A stretch of DNA of 64,000 nucleotides, from contig NZ_ALWX01000014.1 of the NCBI RefSeq assembly GCF_000297495.1, forward strand, positions 73,528 through 137,527, in the 5' to 3' direction. Of the stretch, positions 1 through 8,601 are shown one piece after another (the first letter of the stretch is position 1; every line of letters starts with the position of its first letter). The position numbers and the translations under genes were made by a program. The stretch is from Janibacter hoylei PVAS-1 (GTDB taxonomy: Bacteria > Actinomycetota > Actinomycetes > Actinomycetales > Dermatophilaceae). The notes beneath the pieces were generated by a model that made no database searches, was not told the origin of the DNA, and saw only the letters and a program-made list of their open reading frames with translations.

Positions 1-1611
1 CTGGCGCTTGAGGCCCTCGAGGCCCTTCGCGAGGTCGACGACCTCACCGAGGTGCTTCTCGGACTCGACGAGCTGGCGGAACTCCTGCCCCTCCCCGAAG
101 CGGTCGTGCTCCGAGTCCCACATCTTCGCCAGCGGCACGCCCTTGCCCATGACGTCGGCGGGCATCGCCTTGGTCAGCTGCTCGCCGACGTTGAAGGGGT
201 GGCCCATGACCCGGGCGGCGTCCTTGACGGCCTGCTTGGCCTTGATCGTGCCGTAGGTCGCGATCATCGCGACCCGCTCGTCGCCGTACTTGTCGGAGAC
301 GTAGCGGATGACCTCGGAGCGCCGACGCTCGTCGAAGTCGACGTCGAAGTCGGGCATCGACTTGCGCTCGGGGTTGAGGAAGCGCTCGAAGATCAGGCCG
401 TGCGGGATCGGGTCGAGGTCGGTGATGCCCATGGCGTAGGCGCACATGGAGCCGGCACCGGACCCTCGGCCGGGGCCGACGCGGATCCCGTTGTCCTTTG
501 CCCAGTTGATGAAGTCGGCGACGACGAGGAAGTAGCCCGGGTAGCCCTTGCCGACGATGACGTCGATCTCGTAGTCAGCCTGCCGCTGCGCGTACTCGGG
601 GATGCCGTCAGGGAAGCGCTTGTGCAGGCCCGTCTGCACCTCCTTGACGAACCACGACTCCTCGTCCTCGCCCGGCGGGCAGTCGAAGCGCGGCATGTAC
701 CGCCCTTCGCCCTCGACGAAGGAGACCTCGCACATGTCGGCGACGAGCAGGGTGTTGTCGCACGCCTCGGGCAGCTCGCGCCACAGGTGGCGCATCTCGG
801 CCGGCGACTTGAGGTAGTAGCCCTCGCCGTCGAACTTGAAGCGGTCGGGGTCGTGGAGCTTGGAGCCGGAGTTGATGCACAGGAGCGCGTCCTGGGCGAT
901 CGCGTCCTCCTGCTTGACGTAGTGCAGGTCGTTGGTCGCGAGGAGCGGCAGCTGCAGGTCCTTGGCCAGGCGCATGAGGTCGTCGCGGACGCGCCGCTCG
1001 ATCTGGTTGCCGTGGTCCATGAGCTCGAGGAAGTAGTGCTCGCGGCCGAAGATGTCGCGGAACTCCGAGGCCGCCTCGATCGCCTTGTCGTACTGCCCCA
1101 GCCGCAGCCGCGTCTGGATCTCCCCCGACGGGCAGCCGGTCGTCGCGACGAGCCCTTCGCCGTACTGGGAGAGCAGCTCGCGGTCCAGCCGCGGCCACTT
1201 GGCGAAGACCGAGTCCAGGGAGGCCCGCGACCCCATGGTGAAGAGGTTGTGCATGCCGGTGTTGTTGCGCGCCAGCAGCGTCATGTGGGTGTACGCGCCA
1301 CCACCGGAGACGTCGTCGCCCGGCCGCGTGCGCTCGTCGCCCCACTTGACGCGGTTCTTGTCCGTGCGGTGGGTGCCCGGCGCCACGTAGGCCTCGAGCC
1401 CGATGATCGGCTTGACGTCGTAGGACTGCGCCGTCTTCCAGAACTCGTGCGCGCCGAAGAGGTAGCCGTGGTCGGTCATCGCGATCGCCGGCATGCCCAT
1501 CTCCTGGGCGGTGGAAAACATGTCCTTGATCCGCGCGGCCCCGTCGAGCATCGAGTACTCGGTGTGGTTGTGCAGGTGGACGAAGTTCTCGGAACGCGGC
1601 AGCTCGGACAT
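1..1611 (-). CDS. dnaE: DNA polymerase III alpha subunit, N-terminal part (runs off the left edge)
   Basis: Replicative polymerase catalytic subunit (DnaE1 type). The minus frame is open from an ATG at 1611 to the window edge, giving 537 codons. The N-terminus carries the PHP-domain signature HNHTEYSMLDG, followed further on by a second His site (TDHG). Past residue 400 comes the palm region with GPGRGSGAGS and the metal-binding PDFDVDFDE motif, so the PHP and start of the polymerase domain are present and the fingers and C-terminal parts lie outside the window. The gene is divergent from the acyl-CoA synthetase, with 160 bp between them. Codon use and GC content match the neighbours. Identification is very secure; the exact start is the first ATG before the PHP motif. 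Confidence 0.97.
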   Translation of the reverse strand, partial: MSELPRSENFVHLHNHTEYSMLDGAARIKDMFSTAQEMGMPAIAMTDHGYLFGAHEFWKTAQSYDVKPIIGLEAYVAPGTHRTDKNRVKWGDERTRPGDDVSGGGAYTHMTLLARNNTGMHNLFTMGSRASLDSVFAKWPRLDRELLSQYGEGLVATTGCPSGEIQTRLRLGQYDKAIEAASEFRDIFGREHYFLELMDHGNQIERRVRDDLMRLAKDLQLPLLATNDLHYVKQEDAIAQDALLCINSGSKLHDPDRFKFDGEGYYLKSPAEMRHLWRELPEACDNTLLVADMCEVSFVEGEGRYMPRFDCPPGEDEESWFVKEVQTGLHKRFPDGIPEYAQRQADYEIDVIVGKGYPGYFLVVADFINWAKDNGIRVGPGRGSGAGSMCAYAMGITDLDPIPHGLIFERFLNPERKSMPDFDVDFDERRRSEVIRYVSDKYGDERVAMIATYGTIKAKQAVKDAARVMGHPFNVGEQLTKAMPADVMGKGVPLAKMWDSEHDRFGEGQEFRQLVESEKHLGEVVDLAKGLEGLKRQ

Positions 1612-1771
1612 CGACCCGAGTCTAGATCGCCCCACCGACACCCCGGCACGCCGCCGGCCGCCTCCCGCGCACCGCTCGGCGCGCCGCCGCCCGAGACGTG
1701 CGGTCACCGCGGACGAAGGGGGTTAACGTCGCCTCGACAGAGTCGTCCACACCGCATGGAGGTTCCACCGG

Positions 1772-3316
1772 ATGATCGTGCCGATGTCCGTCAACGACTT
1801 CATCGACCGCGCGGCCGCCGTCTACGGCGAGCGCCTGGCGGTCGTCGACGAGCCGGACCAGCCGGCGCCTCCGCTCGAGGGCGTGACCTATGCCCGCATG
1901 CGGCAGCTCGCCAATGCGCAGGCGGCCCACCTCGACTCCCTGGGCATCGAGGTCGGCGACCGCGTCGCCGTCGTCTCGCACAACTCGGCGCGGCTGCTCA
2001 CGAGCTTCTTCGGCGTCGCCGGCTCGGGCCGGGTCCTCGTCCCGATCAACTTCCGCCTCGCTCCCGAGGAGGTGAAGTTCATCGTCGAGCACTCCGGCGC
2101 GCGCGTGCTCTACATCGACCCCGAGCTGACCTCACTGATCGACGAGGTGCAGGCCGAGCACACCTTCGTCCTGGGCGAGGACGAGCACCTCTTCGGCGGG
2201 ATCGACCCGGCCACCGCGCAGCCGCGGGAGTGGGAGCCGGACGAGGCGGCCACGGCGACGATCAACTACACCTCCGGCACGACCGCGCGCCCCAAGGGGG
2301 TGCGGATCACCCACCGCAACATCTGGACCAATGCGGTGACCTTCGGCCTGCACGCCGGCATCAGCGACCGTGACGTCTACCTGCACACCCTGCCGATGTT
2401 CCACGCCAACGGGTGGGGCATGCCCTTCGCCATGACCGGTGTGGGGGCGCAGCACGTCGTCATCCGCAAGATCGACGGTGCCGAGATCCTGCGCCGGGTC
2501 GAGCGCCACGGCGTGACCGTCATGTGTGCCGCGCCTGCCGTGGTCAACTCCGTGCTCGCCGCGGCGCAGGAGTGGGAGGGCGAGATCCCCGGCCGCGACC
2601 GGGTGCGCATCATCGTCGCCGGCGCTCCCCCGCCCACGCAGACGATCGCCCGCGTCGAGACGGAGCTGGGCTGGGAGTTCATCCAGATCTACGGCCTGAC
2701 CGAGACCTCTCCGCTGCTGACGATCAACCGGACCCGGGCCGAGTGGGACGAGCTGACCCCCGAGGAGCGTGCCGGCAAGCTCGTGCGGGCGGGTTCCCCC
2801 GCCATCGGCTGCCGGATGAAGCTCGACGAGGAGAGCGGCGAGCTCCTGGCCCGCTCCAACGTCGTCATGGAGGGCTACCACGACCTGCCAGAGGAGACCG
2901 AGCGCACCTTCGAGGGCGGCTGGTTCCACACCGGTGATGGCGGCACGATCGGCGACGACGGCTACGTGACGATCAGCGACCGCAAGAAGGACGTCATCAT
3001 CACCGGTGGTGAAAACGTCTCGTCGATCGAGGTGGAGGACGTGCTTTTCTCCCACCCGGACGTCACCGAGGTCGCAGTCATCGGCGTCCCCGACGACAAG
3101 TGGGGCGAGACGATCAAGGCCCTCGTCGTCGTCGCGGAGGGGTCGGAGGCGACCGAGGCCGACCTCATCGCGTGGTGCAAGTCCAAGGCGGCCGGCTACA
3201 AGGCGCCGACGACCATCGAGTTCCGCGACGAGCTGGCCCGCACGGCCACCGGCAAGCTGCAGAAGTTCAAGTTGCGCGCTCCCTACTGGGAGGGCCGCGA
3301 CCGTCGGGTCAACTGA
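1772..3316 (+). CDS. AMP-binding acyl-CoA synthetase (fatty-acid CoA ligase-like)
   Basis: ATP-dependent acyl-CoA ligase of the ANL superfamily, 514 residues. Visible motifs are the phosphate loop YTSGTTARPKGV (about residue 168), YGLTETSP (about 309), GWFHTGD (about 384), the hinge DRKKDVIITGGENVSSIEVE (about 400) and the C-terminal catalytic lysine in ARTATGKLQK (about 492). GGAGG at 1758-1762 lies 9 nt before the ATG at 1772, which supports that start over the in-frame ATG at 1784. The family includes medium- and long-chain fatty-acyl ligases and related acid-CoA ligases; substrate cannot be read from the sequence. It is a single gene, closed by the hairpin at 3329-3367. Confidence 0.93.
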   Translation: MIVPMSVNDFIDRAAAVYGERLAVVDEPDQPAPPLEGVTYARMRQLANAQAAHLDSLGIEVGDRVAVVSHNSARLLTSFFGVAGSGRVLVPINFRLAPEEVKFIVEHSGARVLYIDPELTSLIDEVQAEHTFVLGEDEHLFGGIDPATAQPREWEPDEAATATINYTSGTTARPKGVRITHRNIWTNAVTFGLHAGISDRDVYLHTLPMFHANGWGMPFAMTGVGAQHVVIRKIDGAEILRRVERHGVTVMCAAPAVVNSVLAAAQEWEGEIPGRDRVRIIVAGAPPPTQTIARVETELGWEFIQIYGLTETSPLLTINRTRAEWDELTPEERAGKLVRAGSPAIGCRMKLDEESGELLARSNVVMEGYHDLPEETERTFEGGWFHTGDGGTIGDDGYVTISDRKKDVIITGGENVSSIEVEDVLFSHPDVTEVAVIGVPDDKWGETIKALVVVAEGSEATEADLIAWCKSKAAGYKAPTTIEFRDELARTATGKLQKFKLRAPYWEGRDRRVN

Positions 3317-3328
3317 CCCAGCCCATGA

Positions 3329-3367
3329 CGAAGGGGGGCGCCACCGTGGTGGTGGCGCCCCCCTTCG
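3329..3367. terminator. Bidirectional intrinsic-type terminator between convergent genes
   Basis: A perfect 17-bp inverted repeat (3329-3345 and 3351-3367) with a 5-nt loop. It lies 13 bp after the acyl-CoA synthetase stop and before the rluD stop, so it can serve both convergent transcripts. There is no clear U-tract, which is common in high-GC actinobacteria. Confidence 0.85.
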
Positions 3368-3445
3368 GCGTGCTGACGGTCAGCTGTGGACCTTCCTCGT
3401 CTTCGAGCCGGTCGTGCCCCGCAGGACCGACGAAGCCTCACCCCG

Positions 3446-4381
3446 TCAGGACAGGTCGGCGAGCCGGTCCAGGGCCGTCTGCAGGTCCTGCGGGTAGGTG
3501 CTCTCGAAGTGCACGTAGTCGCCCGTACCGGGGTGGACGAAACCGAGCCCCATGGCGTGCAGCCACTGCCTCTCGAGACCGAGTCGGGCGCCCAACGTCG
3601 GGTCGGCGCCGTAGGTCGGGTCACCGACGCACGGGTGGCGCAAGGCGGCCATGTGCACGCGGATCTGGTGGGTGCGCCCGGTCTCGAGCTTGATCTCGAG
3701 CAGGGAGGCGTGGCGGAAGGCCTCGAGGAGCTCGTAGTGGGTGATCGCGTGCTTGCCGGAGTCCATGACGGCGAACTTGTAGTCGCCACTCGGGTGGCGC
3801 CCGATCGGCGCATCGATGGTGCCGACGTGCGGGTCGGGCAGGCCCTGGACGAGCGCGTGGTAGGTCTTGTCGACCGTGCGTTCCTTGAAGGCCCGCTTGA
3901 GCACCGAGTACGCGTGCTCGCTCTTGCACACGACCATGAGGCCTGAAGTGCCGACGTCCAGCCGCGAGACGATGCCCTGTCGCTCGCTCGCGCCACTCGT
4001 CGTGATGCGGTACCCGGAGGCGGCGAGACCGCCCAGGACGTCCGGGCCGGACCAGCCGACGCTCGGGTGCGCCGCGACGCCGATGGGCTTGTCGACGACG
4101 ACGATGTCCTCGTCGTCGTGGATGATCCGCATGCCGGGCACCGGCTCGGCGACGACGGCGAGCGTCGGGCTGTCGTCGACGGAGGGCAGGGTGACCTCGA
4201 TGTGCTCACCGGCGCTGACGCGGGCGGACTTGGCGACGGCGCTCCCCTCGACGAGGACCTTGCCGTCGGCGGCCAGCTCGGCCGCGCGGGTGCGGGAGAG
4301 GCCGAAGAGGCGCGCCACCGCGGCGTCGATGCGCTCCCCCTCAAGACCGTCGGGGACGAGGACGTTGCGCACATCGGTCAC
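3446..4381 (-). CDS. rluD: RluD-type 23S rRNA pseudouridine synthase
   Basis: Pseudouridine synthase of the RluA/RluD family, 311 residues, predicted to isomerise uridines of 23S rRNA in the cytoplasm. An S4 RNA-binding domain occupies about residues 14-65. The catalytic domain holds the RLDVGTSG motif with the nucleophilic Asp142 and the later [13 protein letters not shown] motif. The start is GTG at 4381, whose GTGA overlaps the lspA stop, so the two are probably translationally coupled. The lspA-rluD pairing is standard in bacteria. The exact target uridines cannot be deduced from the sequence. Confidence 0.93.
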   Translation of the reverse strand: MTDVRNVLVPDGLEGERIDAAVARLFGLSRTRAAELAADGKVLVEGSAVAKSARVSAGEHIEVTLPSVDDSPTLAVVAEPVPGMRIIHDDEDIVVVDKPIGVAAHPSVGWSGPDVLGGLAASGYRITTSGASERQGIVSRLDVGTSGLMVVCKSEHAYSVLKRAFKERTVDKTYHALVQGLPDPHVGTIDAPIGRHPSGDYKFAVMDSGKHAITHYELLEAFRHASLLEIKLETGRTHQIRVHMAALRHPCVGDPTYGADPTLGARLGLERQWLHAMGLGFVHPGTGDYVHFESTYPQDLQTALDRLADLS

Positions 4382-4992
4382 GGTGTCTCCTCCTGGTCGT
4401 TGCGGTCGTCGACAGCATCCTCGTGCGCTCCGGCCGCGTGCTGCGGGCGGGTGCCGTCGATGCCGATGTTGGCGAAGACCAGCCAGATGAGCAGCACCGC
4501 TCCGGCGACGATCGCGATGTCGGCCACGTTGCCGACGAAGAGCCCGCCGTAGTCGATGAAATCGATGACGTGTCCGCGCAGCGGCCCAGGCTCGCGGAAG
4601 AACCGGTCGTAGAGGTTACCGAGGGAGCCGCCGAGGACGAGCCCGAGCGACAGGGCCCACCGGGAGGAGCCGATCCGTGGGGTCGCCCACAGGATGGCGG
4701 CCGTCACGGCCACCGCCACGAGCGTCATGAGCCACGTCGTTTCGTCACCGATGGAGAAGGCGGCGCCGGAGTTGCGGATCAGACGAAGGGAGAGGACGTC
4801 ACCGATGAGCGGGAGGGACCTCCCGTCGGTGAGTGCTCCGAGCGCCCAGACCTTGCTCGCCTGGTCGAGGATGAGCGCCGCGAGGGCGGCGAGGACGTAC
4901 CAACGAAGCACCCCGGAGCGCGAGGCGGGCGCCGGGGTGTCGTCGTCTGGGGTGTGTGGGGCGCTCAGCGCCGCTCCTGTCGACTCTTGCAT
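4378..4992 (-). CDS. lspA: Lipoprotein signal peptidase (signal peptidase II)
   Basis: Integral membrane aspartyl protease that removes signal peptides from prolipoproteins; 204 residues. Four hydrophobic segments are visible (about 30-48, 85-103, 112-122 and 156-175). The catalytic aspartates are in GNLYDR (Asp129) and NVADIAI (Asp158), both expected for LspA. The cytoplasmic N-terminal extension (about 27 residues, rich in Asp, Pro and Ala) is longer than in E. coli LspA, as is usual in actinobacteria. The ATG at 4992 lies 28 bp inside the upstream DksA/TraR-like gene; a GTG at codon 28 would give a shorter alternative. The stop overlaps the rluD start. Confidence 0.92.
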   Translation of the reverse strand: MQESTGAALSAPHTPDDDTPAPASRSGVLRWYVLAALAALILDQASKVWALGALTDGRSLPLIGDVLSLRLIRNSGAAFSIGDETTWLMTLVAVAVTAAILWATPRIGSSRWALSLGLVLGGSLGNLYDRFFREPGPLRGHVIDFIDYGGLFVGNVADIAIVAGAVLLIWLVFANIGIDGTRPQHAAGAHEDAVDDRNDQEETP

Positions 4993-5723
4993 GTCATGCA
5001 CAGGGTCGCACGAGGATAGGCCTGGAGTCGAAGCTTGCCGATCGGATTGCCGCAGTTTTCGCAGATCCCGTAGGTCCCGTCCTCGAGTCGGGCGAGTGCG
5101 TGGAGGTTCTGCTCCAGGCCCGTGCGGGCCCCGGCGACGAGGCTCAGCTCGTGCTCGCGCTCGAAGGACTTGGCCCCGGCATCCGCCTGGTCGTCGCCGG
5201 CCCCATCGATCGGCTCCTTGAGGAACTCGTTGAGGTCGGTCTCCGCGGAGCTGATCTCCGCCGTGAGGCGCTGGATCTCGGTGTCGAGCTCGGCCCGCAC
5301 CTCCTTGAGCTCCTTGGCGGTCCACGGGCTCTCGTCCTCCCGGACGACGAGCTGCGCCGCGGTCTTCTTGGCGGGAGCCTTCTTCGCTGCGGTCTTCTGC
5401 GCCGCAGCCTTCTTCGTCGTGCTCTTCGAGGTGGACGCCTTCTTCGGCGCGGCCTTGTTCGTGGCGGCCGCCTTCTTCGCGGCTGTCTTCTTCGCGGCGG
5501 CCTTCGTGGCGCTCGTCTTCTTCGGGGCGTTCGTCTTCTTCGTGGTCGCCTTCTTCGTGGCGCCCTTCGACGTCGTGCTGCCGTTCGCGCTCGCGGCCGT
5601 GGACTTCTTCGCGGTGGTCCCCTTCGCCTCGGGCTCCTTCTTCGACGAGACCCTCTTCACCGTGGCCCGGGCCGCGCTCTTCACACGCTCCGCTGCTCCC
5701 GTGGCCGTCTTCTTCGTCGCCAT
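4965..5723 (-). CDS. DksA/TraR-type C4 zinc-finger protein with Lys/Ala-rich N-terminal tail
   Basis: The 252-residue product has two parts. The first ~123 residues are a low-complexity tail of AKKT/KKAA-type units, resembling the basic tails of actinobacterial HupB and SigA. Residues ~130-252 form a coiled-coil hairpin followed by a C4 zinc finger (Cys221, Cys224, Cys242, Cys245) of the DksA/TraR family, whose members bind the RNA polymerase secondary channel. Typical DksA proteins have about 150 residues, so the tail is a large addition. It sits between divIVA and lspA, the usual position in actinobacteria. Function as an RNA polymerase-binding regulator is inferred from the family; the tail could bind nucleic acid. 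Confidence 0.85.
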   Translation of the reverse strand: MATKKTATGAAERVKSAARATVKRVSSKKEPEAKGTTAKKSTAASANGSTTSKGATKKATTKKTNAPKKTSATKAAAKKTAAKKAAATNKAAPKKASTSKSTTKKAAAQKTAAKKAPAKKTAAQLVVREDESPWTAKELKEVRAELDTEIQRLTAEISSAETDLNEFLKEPIDGAGDDQADAGAKSFEREHELSLVAGARTGLEQNLHALARLEDGTYGICENCGNPIGKLRLQAYPRATLCMTCKSRQERR

Positions 5724-5857
5724 GACCGTCCTCAGATCGGGTTGGCCCGTACCCCTGCACGGACCAGAGTCAACGAAGGGTACGACGTTTTGGCGCAGAT
5801 CGCGGGATCAGCGCGCGTCATTCTCCGAGAGGCCATCTGCCGGCGTCTCACAGCTGC

Positions 5858-5899
5858 CAGAGGCGGCGGCCTCCCTGAGTGGGGAGACCGCCGCCTCTG
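5858..5899 (-). terminator. Hairpin terminator after divIVA
   Basis: Inverted repeat of 18 bp with one mismatch (5858-5875 and 5882-5899) and a 6-nt loop. It lies 19 bp past the divIVA stop on the minus strand and before the DksA/TraR-like gene, so it probably ends the division-cluster transcript and gives the lspA group its own start. Confidence 0.75.
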
Positions 5900-5917
5900 C
5901 GGGTCGTGCTGATCCGC

Positions 5918-6982
5918 TCAGCTCTTGCTGGAGGTGGTCTCCGGCGCGAGAGCCGGTGTGGACTCCAGGCCCTTGAGCTGCGTGCTGATGAAGTCCTTGA
6001 GCTTGCGACGGTAGTCGCGCTCGTAGGTCGTCAGCTCGGCGATCTGCGCCTCGATCTTCGTCTTCTGCGCGTTGAGGTCGTCGAGGATCTTCTTGCGCTG
6101 CGCCTCGGCCTCGCTGACCATCGTCGTGCTCTTGGTCTGGGCGTCCGAGATGAGCTTGTCGCGCTGCGTCGTGCCCTCGCCGATGAACTGGTCGCGCTTG
6201 CCCTGACCGGTCTTGACGAACTCGTCGTGCTTGCCCTGACCCGTCGACACGAGCTCGTCGTGCTTGCGCTGGGCCTCGGCGATGAGCTTGTCGCGCTGGC
6301 TCTGGCCCTCGGCGACGTGCTCGTCGTGCAGGCGCTGGGCGAGGGCGATGAGGCCCGACGCGCCGGCGCCACCACCGGCGGCAGCGGCCATCTGACCGGC
6401 TCCACCATCGGTCGCGGCCGCGGCGGGGGCCGCGGGCTGCGCGGCGGCAGCCTCCTGACGCTGCTTGGCCTCGGCCTCGGCCTTCTCGGCGGCCGCGTTG
6501 GCGGCCTGGATGCGCTGCTGGGCGCGCTCCTCTGCCTCCTGGGCGCGGGCATTGACGGTCGCGATGCGCTCGTCGGCACCCAGCTGGGCCTTGTCGACCT
6601 TGGCGTTGTCGCCCTTGGCCTGCTCGTCGTTGGCCCGGGCGGAGCGCTCGAGCTCGCCGGCGCGCTTCTCGGCCGCGGCGCGCGCAGCCGTCTCCTTCTC
6701 GAAGCGGGTGCGCAGGTCGTCGAGCCGGGCACGCAGGTCGCGGTTCTCGCGGGTCAGCGCCTCGTCGGCCTGACCGGATCCACCAGCGGCGGCCGCGACC
6801 GGAGCCGGGGCGCCGGACCCGTCGGCGGCACGGGCCCGCAGGTCCTCCGAGTCCTTGACCATGCGGCGCATCTCGGCCACGACCTCGTCGAGGAAGTCGT
6901 CGACCTCGCGCTCGTCGTACCCACGACGGAACTGGGTCTGGGTGAAGGTCTTGTTGAGGACGTCCTCGGGCGTGAGCGCCAT
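5918..6982 (-). CDS. divIVA: DivIVA/Wag31 polar growth and septum-site protein
   Basis: Cytoplasmic coiled-coil protein that marks negatively curved membrane (poles and septa) and organises cell-wall growth in actinobacteria; 354 residues. The N-terminal DivIVA domain is clear (MALTPEDVLNKTFTQTQFRRGYDEREVDDFLDEV), with the membrane-inserting hydrophobic/Arg loop around residues 13-20. Coiled coil follows (about 75-175), then an Ala/Gly/Pro linker. Residues 219-295 form seven consecutive 11-residue units of the type HDELVSTGQGK or RDKLISDAQTK, a feature not present in short DivIVA proteins. The gene lies downstream of sepF and yggT at the end of the division cluster and is followed by a terminator hairpin. 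Confidence 0.93.
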   Translation of the reverse strand: MALTPEDVLNKTFTQTQFRRGYDEREVDDFLDEVVAEMRRMVKDSEDLRARAADGSGAPAPVAAAAGGSGQADEALTRENRDLRARLDDLRTRFEKETAARAAAEKRAGELERSARANDEQAKGDNAKVDKAQLGADERIATVNARAQEAEERAQQRIQAANAAAEKAEAEAKQRQEAAAAQPAAPAAAATDGGAGQMAAAAGGGAGASGLIALAQRLHDEHVAEGQSQRDKLIAEAQRKHDELVSTGQGKHDEFVKTGQGKRDQFIGEGTTQRDKLISDAQTKSTTMVSEAEAQRKKILDDLNAQKTKIEAQIAELTTYERDYRRKLKDFISTQLKGLESTPALAPETTSSKS

Positions 6983-7054
6983 TGTTCCTCCGTATGCGTT
7001 CGGACAGATTGCACGCCAGTGCCACGCAGAGCGCGCACGGGCATCACCCTCAGC

Positions 7055-7330
7055 CTAGACGATGCTCAGCAGCACCGAGACCGCGAGGATGAGCAGCAGG
7101 AAGGCGACATCGATCGCGACCCCGCCGAAGCGGATCGGTTTGACCACCCTGCGGATCGCGTTGAGCGGCGGGTCGGTGAGGGTGTAGATCGCCTCGGCGA
7201 CGACGAGGATGACGCCCTTGGGGCGCCACTGCCGGGCGAAGACCTGGATCCAGTCGAGGACGAGACGACCGATGAGGACGAGGAAGTAGATGTACAGCAC
7301 GAGGTGCAGCACATCGCGGACGATCGACAT
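7055..7330 (-). CDS. YggT-family small membrane protein
   Basis: Product of 91 residues with two hydrophobic segments (about 5-25 and 72-91) flanking an amphipathic stretch containing the family-typical TDPPLNAIRRVVKP. YggT-family proteins sit in the membrane between sepF and divIVA in most actinobacteria, and the Streptomyces member SepG takes part in placing division proteins. The location here is the same. Start is the ATG at 7330; the gap to sepF is 42 bp. Confidence 0.88.
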   Translation of the reverse strand: MSIVRDVLHLVLYIYFLVLIGRLVLDWIQVFARQWRPKGVILVVAEAIYTLTDPPLNAIRRVVKPIRFGGVAIDVAFLLLILAVSVLLSIV

Positions 7331-7372
7331 GGATTCAGCCTAGGCCGGGGGCCTGTGGCCCCGCTGGGAGGG

Positions 7373-7846
7373 TCAGCTCTGGTTGAAGAGGGCGCGCGGC
7401 TGCTGCGCCTCGCCGCCCTCGGCGTCGACCTCGATGTGCTCGGGCGAGAGCAGGAAGACCTTGTTGGTGACGCGCTCGATGGAGCCGTGCAGGCCGAAGA
7501 CGAGGCCGGCGGCGAAGTCGACGAGACGCTTGGCGTCGGAGTCGTCCATGTCGGTGAGGTTCATGATGACCGGCGTGTTGCTGCGGAAGCTCTCGCCGAT
7601 GGCGCGCGCGTCGTTGTACGTGCTCGGGTGGATCGTCGTGATGCGGTTCATCTGGGTGACCTCCACCTCGTGCACGGCAGGAGCGGTGGGGACGCGGCGC
7701 AGCGGCGTGACCTCTGCGGGTCGCTCCTCCTCGAGGACCTCGTGGCCGCTCTCGTAGTCGTCGACGTACTGGTCGTCGTAGTCGTCGTAGCGCTTGTCGT
7801 CCTCGGCGAGTCCGAGGTAGACCATCGCGTTGCGCAGTGCCGTCAT
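7373..7846 (-). CDS. sepF: Cell division protein SepF
   Basis: FtsZ-binding membrane anchor of the early divisome; 157 residues. It begins with a short amphipathic helix (MTALRNAMVYLGLAED) that fits membrane binding, continues with an acidic Asp/Tyr-rich linker (about 16-45), and ends with the SepF core containing MNLTDMDDSDAKRLVDFAAGLVFGLHGSIERV. The ATG at 7846 is chosen because the membrane helix starts there and no conserved sequence lies upstream. It lies 50 bp after yggS in the ftsZ-pgeF-yggS-sepF arrangement characteristic of actinobacteria. Confidence 0.95.
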   Translation of the reverse strand: MTALRNAMVYLGLAEDDKRYDDYDDQYVDDYESGHEVLEEERPAEVTPLRRVPTAPAVHEVEVTQMNRITTIHPSTYNDARAIGESFRSNTPVIMNLTDMDDSDAKRLVDFAAGLVFGLHGSIERVTNKVFLLSPEHIEVDAEGGEAQQPRALFNQS

Positions 7847-7896
7847 GTCTCTCAAGTCCTTACGTCTTACCGGGGGCCTCGTCGGTGTCACCGAAG

Positions 7897-8601
7897 TTAC
7901 CGGTGTGACGCACGAGTTCCGAGGATTGCCGTCCCGACACGCAGGTGTGTCGCACCGTGCCGGACTGCGGACTCGAGGTCGCCGCTCATCCCCGCCGAGA
8001 GCATCCAGGCCGACGGGTGGTCGGCGACGAGCGCCTCGTGGAGCCGGGCGAGCAGCGCGAAGGCCGCGTCCGGGTCGCCACCGAGCGGAGCGACGGCCAT
8101 GAGCCCTCCGAGACGAAGGGAGGACCCCGCGATCGCGTCGGCGAGGGCGGGCACCTCGGCCGGGTCCGCTCCGCCCCGGTGGGCATCGGCGTCGGGGTCG
8201 AGGTTGACCTGGATGAGGGCGGTGACCTCGCGGCCGGCGGTCTCGGCGCCGCGGGCGAGCGCCCCGACGAGCTTGAGCCGGTCGACGGACTGGACGACGT
8301 CGGCCCACCGCGTGACGGCATTGGCCTTCTTCGACTGCAGCTGACCGATGAAGTGGGTCCGCACCCCGGGGGGCACTCCCCCGTCGTCGAGCTTGGCGGA
8401 AGCCTCCTGCTCGCGGTTCTCCCCGATGTCGGTGACGCCGAGGTCGGCGAGCAGGTCGAGGTCGCTGCGGGGGAAGTGCTTCGTGACGACGACGAGGTGG
8501 ACGTCGTCTCGCTCGCGGCCGCTGGAGGCGCAGGCCGCCGCGATCCGCTCCTCGACCTGCGCGAGGTTGGTGGCTAGCTCCTGCCGACGTGGCCCGGTCA
8601 T
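7897..8601 (-). CDS. yggS: YggS-family pyridoxal-phosphate homeostasis protein
   Basis: PLP-binding protein with an alanine-racemase-like barrel and no separate catalytic domain; 234 residues. The PLP lysine lies in VVVTKHFP (about residue 41), followed by the family motifs IGENREQEA and HFIGQLQSKKAN. The C-terminal LSAGMSGDLESAVRHGATHLRVGTAIFG-like phosphate-binding segment is present with the variant AILG. The family maintains PLP balance and is not known to be an enzyme. The ATG overlaps the pgeF stop by 4 bases, so translation is likely coupled. Confidence 0.92.
   Translation of the reverse strand: MTGPRRQELATNLAQVEERIAAACASSGRERDDVHLVVVTKHFPRSDLDLLADLGVTDIGENREQEASAKLDDGGVPPGVRTHFIGQLQSKKANAVTRWADVVQSVDRLKLVGALARGAETAGREVTALIQVNLDPDADAHRGGADPAEVPALADAIAGSSLRLGGLMAVAPLGGDPDAAFALLARLHEALVADHPSAWMLSAGMSGDLESAVRHGATHLRVGTAILGTRASHR

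Noticed and set aside
52-2373. A 773-codon plus-strand open frame across dnaE and the acyl-CoA synthetase
   Set aside because: It is antisense to dnaE and out of frame with the synthetase. In GC-rich DNA such shadow frames are common; it has no family motif.
5879-8344. An 821-codon plus-strand open frame opposite divIVA, yggT and sepF
   Set aside because: Antisense shadow of three well-identified genes. Composition (Leu/Gly/Arg-rich) is that of a mirrored coding strand.
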